Assembly (NCBI GenBank): GCA_039181495.1
Contig: JBCDCP010000093.1
Coordinates: 1 to 12,031, forward strand
Reading direction: 5' to 3'
DNA length: 12,031 nucleotides
Source of the DNA: JBCDCP01 sp039181495
GTDB lineage: Bacteria > Pseudomonadota > Alphaproteobacteria > Rhizobiales > Tepidamorphaceae
Position numbers and translations under genes: made by a program
In this document: in pieces, positions 6,945 to 12,031 of the stretch
Position numbering within the stretch: position 1 is the first letter of the stretch
How the letters are laid out: every line of letters begins with the position of its first letter
The notes under the pieces: model-generated
Databases searched by the model: none
The model's input: the letters and a program-made list of their open reading frames with translations, nothing else
Told to the model about the DNA's origin: nothing

Positions 6945-7424
6945 TCAGCCATCTCCGCGTTGGCCTTCAACAAGTTTACGCAAGCGGATGCGTTCACGCG
7001 GCGGAACGTGCAACAACTCGGCAATTCGCCAAAGCGTGTTGTCTTCAAACTCGTGCACTGTGCCGTCGGCATAGACCATCTCCCAGAGCATCTCGACCAC
7101 CCGGAGTCGACCGTCCTCATCCATGCGGCGGTTCAGGACCGATGTAAAACCGTACAAATCCACCGCGTCGCGATCACGCTCTTGAGCAATCTCTATGAGA
7201 GCGGCTGTATCGGTCTCGGACAACGAGAACTCGCGCGACAATGACTGCCGGAGCGTCGTCCGTTCGCTTTCCTCCACCACACCGTCAACCGCAATGACAT
7301 GGACTGCAAGTGCCGCGGCTGCGATCCTGGCATCATCAAGATTGAGACCCGGTGCGTCGGCGTCCGTATCACCTCCAGCTGCCGACTTGCCGAGGCCAAG
7401 AGCTGATCGTATGGAGTCAAACAC
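6945..7424 (-). CDS. TerB-like family protein (tellurite resistance TerB / DjlA-N fold)
   Basis: A helical protein of 159 residues when started at GTG 7424, giving VFDSIRSALGLGK, the N-terminus expected for alphaproteobacterial members. An in-frame ATG at 7487 would add 21 residues and overlap the start codon of the divergent gene. The conserved pattern is two similar acidic-hydrophobic motifs, AVHVIAVDGVVEESE and MVYADGTVHEFED, each with Asp and Glu suited to metal binding as in TerB. Despite the family name, most chromosomal members have no shown link to tellurite. No strong ribosome-binding site precedes either start, so the 5' end is uncertain. It precedes a glutamine amidotransferase gene on the same strand and is divergent from methionine sulfoxide reductase, which hints at stress physiology but proves nothing. 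Confidence 0.82.
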   Translation of the reverse strand: MFDSIRSALGLGKSAAGGDTDADAPGLNLDDARIAAAALAVHVIAVDGVVEESERTTLRQSLSREFSLSETDTAALIEIAQERDRDAVDLYGFTSVLNRRMDEDGRLRVVEMLWEMVYADGTVHEFEDNTLWRIAELLHVPPRERIRLRKLVEGQRGDG

Positions 7425-7485
7425 CGCTATACTGGCCCAATCATCGAAGAAACATCGCCGTCCGACACAAGGAACATAGGCTGAC

Positions 7486-8001
7486 ATGCCCGATCAGCAA
7501 ACAGTTCAGACCGAAACAATCGACAGCATTGAGGATGCCGGAGACCGTGCCGAGCAGTATCGCGTCGCGCTCGCATCGATCAAATCGCTTTGTGAGGGTG
7601 AGACTGACCAGATCGCGATGATGGCTACGATTGCCTGTGAACTGCACCACACGATGCCAGGTTTTGATTGGGTCGGCTTTTATCGTGCCGTCGGAAACGA
7701 GATCCTGAAGATCGGTCCCTATCAGGGTGGCCATGGCTGCCTGGTGATTCCCTACAACCGCGGGGTCTGCGGGGCATGCGCCCGAACAGGGGAAACGCAG
7801 ATTGTCGATGACGTTGACGCCTTTCCCGGCCACATCGCATGTTCGTCTAACACCCGATCCGAGATCGTGCTGCCGGTCCGCAACGCCCAAGGCGAACTGA
7901 TCGCCGTACTGGATATCGACTCAGACAGCCCGGCTCATTTCTCGACCGAAGATGCCACAGCGCTTGAGACCATGCTGGCCGAAGCGTTTTCCGGTCGCTG
8001 A
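7486..8001 (+). CDS. msrC: free methionine-R-sulfoxide reductase (GAF-domain fRMsr)
   Basis: A 171-residue GAF protein that reduces free L-methionine-R-sulfoxide to methionine in the cytosol, normally with thioredoxin as reductant. The three cysteines of the E. coli enzyme family are present: C85 (GGHGC), C95 (RGVCG) and C119 (GHIAC), followed by SEIVLPV with E126 and the VLDIDS strand. The segment from GPYQGGHGC to FPGHIAC is close to the family signature. Two local differences stand out: an extra cysteine at 98 (CGACA) and serine at 120, where many members have aspartate after the catalytic cysteine. The ATG at 7486 was chosen because the GAF core begins soon after; no strong Shine-Dalgarno is visible. 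TATACT at 7428-7433 could be its -10, but the -35 is poor. A thioredoxin-like gene lies in the same window. Confidence 0.92.
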   Translation: MPDQQTVQTETIDSIEDAGDRAEQYRVALASIKSLCEGETDQIAMMATIACELHHTMPGFDWVGFYRAVGNEILKIGPYQGGHGCLVIPYNRGVCGACARTGETQIVDDVDAFPGHIACSSNTRSEIVLPVRNAQGELIAVLDIDSDSPAHFSTEDATALETMLAEAFSGR

Positions 8002-8004
8002 AAG

Positions 8005-8027
8005 GTGCCGCGACGGGGAAGCGGCAC
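8005..8027. terminator. GC-rich hairpin between convergent genes, possible terminator
   Basis: The arms GTGCCGC (8005-8011) and GCGGCAC (8021-8027) pair perfectly over 7 bp around a 9-nt loop, four bases after the stop of the sulfoxide reductase gene and 42 bp beyond the end of the convergent DUF3108 gene. There is no T-tract on the plus strand, and only a short CTTT on the minus side. It may stop transcription weakly or protect mRNA 3' ends rather than act as a classic intrinsic terminator. Confidence 0.45.
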
Positions 8028-8069
8028 AAGACCGAGAATATCAGTGTCGCCCGATTGCCAACCCGCCAT

Positions 8070-8921
8070 TTAGAGTTGGCTCACGACGATCTTCTTGGCG
8101 AAAATGCTGAATGTTCCAACCGGCGTGCCAACGCGGGCAGCGACTGGTGAATAGAACGATGATGATCCCAGTGGCACAAAGGTGATTGTGATCGGCGCCC
8201 GATCGCGAAGAAAGGCGATGCTGTCGCGGCGTCCATGATAGCCCGATTTGGGCAGAAAACGCGCGTGGCAGACGACCGCCGGACCTGAATAACCCTCGGC
8301 TTCGAACGTTGTCATGCCGGCGAGACGCAATTCCAGGTCGGCACGCATCGCGCCGTCGAAACTCCGGATTGTCTGATTGCACACATCACCCAGATTGGAG
8401 GCCTTGACGATTAATGCCGACAAAGGATCGTGAGCCAGATCGAGATGATCTGGTTGTAACGGAATCCAGTCACCCCGCTTGCGCAATGCAGGAACATTGA
8501 CGGTATCGCTGATACGCCCGCCCGAATAGCTGATCTGGGTCTTCTTGGCTTTGTCGCCGGAGACATAGTCGACCACATACTCGTGCGGCGAAAGACCGTT
8601 CTCCCCGAGCGCTCCGTGGGCTTCGGTTCGGCCACGCACACGTTCGAAGAGTTCCGCAACACCGCGACTCTCAACAGCGCCAATAACTGCATATTCATCG
8701 GGAGAGACAGTCGTCTGAAAATTGCCGCTCGCTATGCGCAAGCCATTCAGCACAACGCGGATATCGATGCTGTAATGCAGCTTTGTGGGGTCCTCGGCTC
8801 GCACCGTGTAGCTCGTAGCGGCAATCCCGGCAGAAATCATGGTGACTGCAACGGCCAAGCAGCCTGCCTTGAGAGCAAGCTGCGTTCCAGATCCCATTCC
8901 GTGACCATATCTATGTAACAT
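8070..8921 (-). CDS. exported DUF3108-family protein
   Basis: A 283-residue secreted protein of unknown function. The N-terminus has a basic region, a hydrophobic core at about 19-35 and a likely signal peptidase site after VRA at 42, so the mature protein is periplasmic. The body is rich in beta strands (LHYSIDIRVVLNGLRIASGNFQTT and on) and ends in AARVGTPVGTFSIFAKK, a C-terminal pattern of alphaproteobacterial DUF3108 proteins, which are thought to form a lipocalin- or LolA-like beta fold in the envelope. C198 and C226 (DVCNQ and VVCHA, counted from M1) could form a disulfide. The ATG at 8921 has GGAA about 6-8 bp upstream; an in-frame ATG at 8897 would leave a shorter basic region. It lies 161 bp downstream of the Trm112-like gene on the same strand. 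Function is not known. Confidence 0.8.
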   Translation of the reverse strand: MLHRYGHGMGSGTQLALKAGCLAVAVTMISAGIAATSYTVRAEDPTKLHYSIDIRVVLNGLRIASGNFQTTVSPDEYAVIGAVESRGVAELFERVRGRTEAHGALGENGLSPHEYVVDYVSGDKAKKTQISYSGGRISDTVNVPALRKRGDWIPLQPDHLDLAHDPLSALIVKASNLGDVCNQTIRSFDGAMRADLELRLAGMTTFEAEGYSGPAVVCHARFLPKSGYHGRRDSIAFLRDRAPITITFVPLGSSSFYSPVAARVGTPVGTFSIFAKKIVVSQL

Positions 8922-9082
8922 GCCGGGTTCCGATGACGTGTTCGTCTTGCGTCAAAAATCTGACGAATAATCATTGGTTAGCCCACGCCGGATGAACCGC
9001 TACTGAACGAACGGCTCGAACCGTCGATCATCATATGTCGTGATGAACTACACCGTCATTCGGCGCGGGTCGCAGCTAAACC

Positions 9083-9286
9083 CTACTGTTCCAGTTCGCG
9101 CGCCTCTTCCGCAAGCATGATCGGAATACCATCACGGATGGGATAGGCGAGTTTCGCTGCACGGCTGATCAGCTCGTGTGCGTCAGCGTCATATTCGAGA
9201 CTTGTCTTGGTCAGCGGACAGACCAGTATTTCAAGCAGCTTCGGATCAATGCGACCTGCGGCACGCTGAGGCATTTCGTCCGACAT
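9083..9286 (-). CDS. Trm112-like small protein (UPF0434 family)
   Basis: A 67-residue protein with the core LLEILVCPLTKTSLEYD and LAYPIRDGIPIML, the hallmarks of bacterial Trm112/YcaR-type proteins. The eukaryotic relative is an activating zinc-binding subunit of several methyltransferases; this bacterial form keeps one cysteine (VCP) and lacks the other zinc ligands, so metal binding is doubtful. ATG 9286 is chosen because AGGAGG (9297-9292) lies five bases upstream; the in-frame GTG at 9292 overlaps that ribosome-binding site. The gene begins 21 bp after the Lon-N domain gene ends, so the two are almost certainly cotranscribed. A role as a methyltransferase partner is family-based inference. 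Confidence 0.88.
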   Translation of the reverse strand: MSDEMPQRAAGRIDPKLLEILVCPLTKTSLEYDADAHELISRAAKLAYPIRDGIPIMLAEEARELEQ

Positions 9287-9307
9287 GGGCACCTCCTCTC
9301 CGGTGTT

Positions 9308-10000
9308 TTATTGCAGGGTGGTGCCCGATGGATCGTCATCCTGCATCAGGCTCATTTCGGTAATGGCGATCAGCATTTCAGATCGATCCGCCACGGTCTG
9401 CGCTTCCAGCAAAGCCTGTTTTTCGCGGGCCCCATAAGGGCTCATCATGGCAAGCAGATTGACGAGTGCTTCGGTCGGCGCGCGATTGATGTCGTCCCAG
9501 TCCGCATCAAGGCCATTGGCGCTGAGAAAAGCGTTCAGGGTTTCCAGCAAACGCTCGCGATCAACACCGGCATCACCCTCTTCCGGCTGGAAATCGGCCT
9601 CAAACTCCGAGTAGTCGACACGGCATTGACGAAACGGAGTGGTCGTCGGCAATTCTTCAATGACCCTGAAGCGGGCAACGCCAGTCAGCGTGATGATGTA
9701 GCGCCCATCACCGGTCTCCTGCATTGCAGTTACACGGCCAACACAGCCGATCTCGCTTAGCTCCGGAATATCTGCAGCTTCACCTTCATTGTCTTGTTCG
9801 GGGCCATCATCAGGTCGAGGCTGGACCATACCGATCAGCCGGTGCGATTTCATGGCCGCTTCGAGCATCGCCAGATAGCGCGGCTCGAACAGGTTCAGCG
9901 GCATATCCGCCCGTGGAAGAAGCAAGGCTTCGCTGAGCGGAAAAACGGGCACCAGTTCAGGCAGCTCTTCGGGGCCGCGATAGAGCACATTGATGGCCAT
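9308..10000 (-). CDS. Lon substrate-binding (N-terminal) domain protein
   Basis: A 230-residue stand-alone version of the Lon protease N-domain, without ATPase or protease parts. It opens with ELPELVPVFPLSEALLLP and PLNLFEPRYLAMLEAA, followed by IGCVGRVTAMQETGDGRYIITLTGVARFRV, the standard order of the domain. The second half is helical (LLETLNAFLSANGLDADWDDI, then PTEALVNLLAMMSPYGAREKQALLEA). Such proteins are thought to bind exposed protein segments, but their physiological role is not settled. The ATG at 10000 has AAGGGAA about 5 bp upstream. It lies 84 bp after the thioredoxin-TPR gene and 21 bp before the Trm112-like gene on the same strand, a grouping that suggests a protein-homeostasis operon. 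Confidence 0.9.
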   Translation of the reverse strand: MAINVLYRGPEELPELVPVFPLSEALLLPRADMPLNLFEPRYLAMLEAAMKSHRLIGMVQPRPDDGPEQDNEGEAADIPELSEIGCVGRVTAMQETGDGRYIITLTGVARFRVIEELPTTTPFRQCRVDYSEFEADFQPEEGDAGVDRERLLETLNAFLSANGLDADWDDINRAPTEALVNLLAMMSPYGAREKQALLEAQTVADRSEMLIAITEMSLMQDDDPSGTTLQ

Positions 10001-10046
10001 GGTGTTCCCTTGTCTACTGCGCCGGCACTGCTAATCGGTCGGCTTC

Positions 10047-10063
10047 ACCGGCACAACGCCGGT
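10047..10063. terminator. short GC hairpin after the thioredoxin-TPR gene
   Basis: ACCGGC (10047-10052) and GCCGGT (10058-10063) form a perfect 6-bp stem around ACAAC, 22 bp beyond the stop codon of the thioredoxin-like gene in its direction of transcription. No T-tract follows on the minus strand (GAAGCC), so it is not a classic terminator. It may attenuate read-through to the Lon-N gene or stabilise the mRNA end. Confidence 0.3.
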
Positions 10064-10084
10064 CTGCACATAATTTAGGGCAGA

Positions 10085-11017
10085 TCACGAAAACAACACT
10101 GTCGAAAGTTTTCGCCGGCCTTCAACCGTCATCGGATCGGTCGGACCCCACGCTTCGAAGAAGGTTAGGAGCTGTTCTCTTGCCTGATCTTCATTCCATT
10201 CGCGATCGCGCTTTACGATTTCGAGAAGATGGTCGATGGCGCCCAAACGGTCGGATCGCGCATTCAGCGCCAGCGCCAGATCGAAGCGGCTCTGATGGTC
10301 ATTCGGATCGGCCAAGATGGCCTTCTCCAACGGACCAATGTCGCCCAGATCTGCGGTTTGCTCAGCGAGTTCCACCGCGGCGCGCGCGCTGGCGATAGCG
10401 GGGTCCTTGGCCAGTTCCTCGGTTACCGCATCAAGAGTTTGGCGCGCGCGTTCGGTCTCACCGGACTCGATCAGGCACTTGATCATGCCGCCGATTGCGC
10501 GGGCATTGTCCGGCTCCTGCTGGAGCACGGCGGCAAAAGCAGTAGCCGCATCTGAGACCGCGCCTTGACCGAGCAGCGTCTCGGCCTGCTCAATGACCTC
10601 TTCAAGTGCGGCACCGGGATCTGCATCACCAAGAATACGCTTGATGAAGGCCTTGATCTGGCTCTCGGGCAAAGCCCCCATGAAACCGTCCACCGGGCGA
10701 CCCTGGGAAAACGCAAACACCGCGGGTATCGACTGCACGCCAAGCTGGCCCGCGACTTCCGGATGTTCGTCGATATTCATCTTGACCAGTCGGATCGCGC
10801 CCTTGGCCGCCTTAACCGACGCCTCGAGCACCGGAGTCAGTTGCCGGCAGGGGCCGCACCACGGTGCCCAGAAATCGACAAGCACCGGCGCTTCACGCGA
10901 GGCTTCCAGCACATCCTTGGCAAAATCCTGGCTGGTTGTGTCCTTGATAAGATCGCCAGCGGCGTCCGGCGTCGCATCAGGCGCAGTGGCGCCCACGCCC
11001 AAGTCGATACTTGTCAT
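10085..11017 (-). CDS. thioredoxin-TPR protein, CnoX/YbbN-like co-chaperedoxin
   Basis: A 310-residue cytosolic protein. The N-terminal thioredoxin domain (about 20-130) has the active site WCGPC at 53-57 and the cis-proline at P98 (SIPAVFAF). A TPR-type helical region follows (about 135-310), including GAVSDAATAFAAVLQQEPDN, RARQTLDAV and LDLALALNARSDRLGAIDHLLEIVKRD-like repeats, broken here for length. Known biology: E. coli CnoX combines these domains to hold unfolding proteins and pass them to GroEL, and its active site is altered there; here both cysteines are intact, so redox activity is likely, as in Caulobacter-type homologs. ATG 11017 is preferred over an in-frame GTG at 11053, although neither has a strong Shine-Dalgarno. 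A candidate promoter lies at 11085-11114. The downstream Lon-N gene fits a proteostasis role. Confidence 0.88.
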   Translation of the reverse strand: MTSIDLGVGATAPDATPDAAGDLIKDTTSQDFAKDVLEASREAPVLVDFWAPWCGPCRQLTPVLEASVKAAKGAIRLVKMNIDEHPEVAGQLGVQSIPAVFAFSQGRPVDGFMGALPESQIKAFIKRILGDADPGAALEEVIEQAETLLGQGAVSDAATAFAAVLQQEPDNARAIGGMIKCLIESGETERARQTLDAVTEELAKDPAIASARAAVELAEQTADLGDIGPLEKAILADPNDHQSRFDLALALNARSDRLGAIDHLLEIVKRDREWNEDQAREQLLTFFEAWGPTDPMTVEGRRKLSTVLFS

Positions 11018-11084
11018 GGCTGATGTCACATTCCGTAGAGCGCCCACACCCACCCTGGCGGCGCAAGATTAGACCGTTGCCCTT

Positions 11085-11114
11085 AATATAGAGAGCGTGA
11101 ACCCAACCTGCCAA
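11085..11114 (-). promoter_or_regulatory. candidate promoter for the thioredoxin-TPR gene
   Basis: On the minus strand TTGGCA (11114-11109) is followed after 18 bp by TATATT (11090-11085). The -35 matches five and the -10 matches five of six consensus positions. Transcription would start near 11078, giving a leader of about 60 nt to ATG 11017. It lies in the gap after the prolyl-tRNA deacylase gene, so the thioredoxin gene can be transcribed independently of it. Confidence 0.45.
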
Positions 11115-11134
11115 CCGTCACTGCCCCGGTGGGG

Positions 11135-11659
11135 CTAATCGGAGTCAGCCGGCGCGGTGTCATGCCCTGAAACCACGACAATGCGGGGGCGGTGTCCATA
11201 TCGACCCAGGAACGCGATCAGATCATCGCGGCTGATGGTTGTCGTCATGGTATTAGTGAGCGGATGGCAGTTGAGCTTGTCGTGCCGCATCAGTGCTTCA
11301 TCAAACACACATGTAACACGGCCCTCGGTGTCATTGACGAGACCGAACGCGGTGACCGCTCCCGGCACAACGCCCAGCAGTTCCATCAACAGTTCCGGCT
11401 TTCCGAATGACACCCGCCCGGAGGCACCGATACGGGTATGGATCCGCTTGAGATCGATGTCTGCATCTTCATCCGCAACGACAAGAAAGACGTTGCCCTT
11501 CTTGTCCCGTAGAAACAGATTTTTGGTGTGGCCGCCTTCCAGCTGCCCACGCAGATCCTTGCTCTCGGCAACGGTGAAGAGCGGCGGATGGCTGACGGTT
11601 TGGGCATTAATGCCCGCCGCTTCGATCGCGGCGAGCAGTTCTTCGGTTGAGACGGGCAT
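11135..11659 (-). CDS. proX: prolyl-tRNA deacylase / trans-editing protein, ProX (YbaK-like) family
   Basis: A 174-residue YbaK/ProX-domain protein that hydrolyses mischarged aminoacyl-tRNAPro (typically Ala-tRNAPro) as a free-standing editing factor. Signature segments in order are VSHPPLFTVAES, GGHTKNLFLRDKKGN with the conserved lysine, FLVVADEDADIDLK, GASGRVSFGKPELL, the GVVPGAVTAFGLVND loop, and LNCHPLTNTMTTTIS near the end. Length agrees with the family. ATG 11659 gives the usual short N-terminus (MPVSTEELLAAIEAAGI); an in-frame GTG at 11701 would add 14 residues unlike the family, and neither start has a good Shine-Dalgarno. The symbol proX is also used for a glycine-betaine binding protein, which this is not. 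Substrate (Ala versus Cys) is not decided from sequence. Confidence 0.9.
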   Translation of the reverse strand: MPVSTEELLAAIEAAGINAQTVSHPPLFTVAESKDLRGQLEGGHTKNLFLRDKKGNVFLVVADEDADIDLKRIHTRIGASGRVSFGKPELLMELLGVVPGAVTAFGLVNDTEGRVTCVFDEALMRHDKLNCHPLTNTMTTTISRDDLIAFLGRYGHRPRIVVVSGHDTAPADSD

Positions 11660-11838
11660 AGCAGTGGAGGGCACTTCAAATGTGGACGTCGACAGCGACA
11701 CCTAGAGGGCATTGCGGCCTACCGCAAGATCGTTCTGGCGATGCCGGCAGAAGCCCGTAGGGCGCGCGCATGAGGCACTTGCAATCACTGTTTCGTTGCG
11801 TCATACACCGGCCTCGAACTGGCCTTGCCGGATCGTGA
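11660..11838. other. non-coding spacer between the prolyl-tRNA deacylase gene and tRNA-Gly
   Basis: This 179-bp spacer separates the divergent deacylase and tRNA genes. Apart from the weak tRNA promoter candidate and a GGCCTCGAACTGGCC inverted repeat (about 11810-11824), I see no open frame with coding character and no clear minus-strand promoter for the deacylase. Confidence 0.5.
11779..11807 (+). promoter_or_regulatory. weak candidate promoter for tRNA-Gly
   Basis: TTGCAA (11779-11784) lies 17 bp before CATACA (11802-11807), and the predicted start near 11814 is about 25 nt ahead of the mature tRNA. Spacing is ideal, but the -10 matches only three positions. No upstream tRNA is visible that would supply read-through. 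Confidence 0.35.
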
Positions 11839-11913
11839 GCGGGCGTAGCTCAGGGGTAGAGCATTACCTTGCCAAGGTAAGGGTCGTGAGTTCGAATCTC
11901 ATCGCCCGCTCCA
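11839..11913 (+). tRNA. tRNA-Gly (anticodon GCC)
   Basis: A complete cloverleaf of 75 nt including the encoded CCA (11911-11913). The acceptor arms GCGGGCG (11839-11845) and CGCCCGC (11903-11909) pair over 7 bp and the discriminator is T (U73), as in bacterial glycine tRNAs. The D-arm is GCTC/GAGC. The anticodon stem TTACC/GGTAA encloses TTGCCAA, placing GCC at 11871-11873, which reads GGC and GGT codons. The T-arm has the canonical TTCGAAT loop. No T-run or terminator hairpin follows closely. Confidence 0.98.
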
Positions 11914-11980
11914 TTTTCAAACAGATCATTCCGAACCAGTCGAAGCTATCGTCAACCGGCTTGGTTTGCGCGGGAAGCGC

Positions 11981-12031
11981 TTACTCCCACGTCAGTGCGA
12001 CCAGCACGGCGAAGCACAACCCCACCCCCAC
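11981..12031 (-). CDS. possible C-terminal end of a membrane protein (partial)
   Basis: On the minus strand an open frame enters from the right edge and ends at TAA (11983-11981). It encodes the last 16 residues, VGVGLCFAVLVALTWE, which read as a hydrophobic helix ending in a charged residue, as at the end of a membrane protein. Only 51 bases are visible, so chance cannot be excluded. No family can be named. The 67 bp between the tRNA and this stop hold nothing else I recognise. Confidence 0.35.
   Translation of the reverse strand: MGVGLCFAVLVALTWE

Noticed and set aside
8941..8967. TTCGTC/GACGAA inverted repeat upstream of the DUF3108 gene
   Set aside because: Six-base arms 15 bp apart are expected by chance in a window this size, and no promoter element aligns with it.
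9176..9760. Plus-strand open frame of 194 codons
   Set aside because: Antisense across the Trm112-like and Lon-N genes, both clearly recognised on the other strand.
1..12031. Mobile element, prophage, CRISPR array or genomic island at the tRNA
   Set aside because: No integrase, transposase, spaced direct repeats or duplicated tRNA 3' end was seen; the region looks like ordinary chromosome.

Overview
The window reads as chromosomal DNA of an alphaproteobacterium, most likely of the Hyphomicrobiales (Rhizobiales). The reasons are the moderately high GC content, densely packed genes, and a mix of families typical of that group: a RamB/ScfR-type regulator, a short symporter-histidine kinase, a DUF3108 protein, and a run of prolyl-tRNA deacylase, thioredoxin-TPR, Lon-substrate-binding-domain and Trm112 genes. 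No database search was possible, so the lineage is inferred. I see no phage, insertion sequence, CRISPR array or integration module.

Region 1 (1-2611) holds two divergent genes. A Tat-exported ABC transporter binding protein runs off the left edge on the minus strand. A 464-residue RamB/ScfR-type regulator runs on the plus strand. The 255 bp between them is AT-rich. It contains an 11-bp perfect inverted repeat and a larger 18/19-nt inverted repeat built from TTTGTCAATT plus ATTTGCAA. The larger repeat overlaps the predicted -35 of the transporter gene, so the regulator probably controls both itself and the transporter.

Region 2 (2612-6068) is a three-gene plus-strand operon: a single-domain response regulator, an 88-residue protein with two membrane segments, and an 897-residue sodium/solute symporter fused through a STAC-like linker to a histidine kinase. 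The last two genes overlap by one base. The layout suggests a transport-coupled sensor with its own small membrane subunit and a separate receiver. A candidate promoter precedes the operon, and its spacer carries a CAAATTGCA element that also occurs in the regulator's own upstream repeat.

Region 3 (6069-8069) holds a class I glutamine amidotransferase and a TerB-like protein on the minus strand, then a free methionine-R-sulfoxide reductase on the plus strand, divergent from TerB.

Region 4 (8070-11659) is a minus-strand series. In transcription order it is a ProX-type prolyl-tRNA deacylase, a CnoX/YbbN-like thioredoxin-TPR protein, a Lon-N domain protein, a Trm112-like protein, and an exported DUF3108 protein. 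The theme is translation quality control, protein folding and envelope upkeep.

Region 5 (11660-12031) holds a tRNA-Gly(GCC) gene with encoded CCA, and possibly the last 16 codons of a membrane protein on the minus strand. The most interesting parts are the operator architecture at 1091-1177 and the symporter-kinase operon with its small membrane partner.
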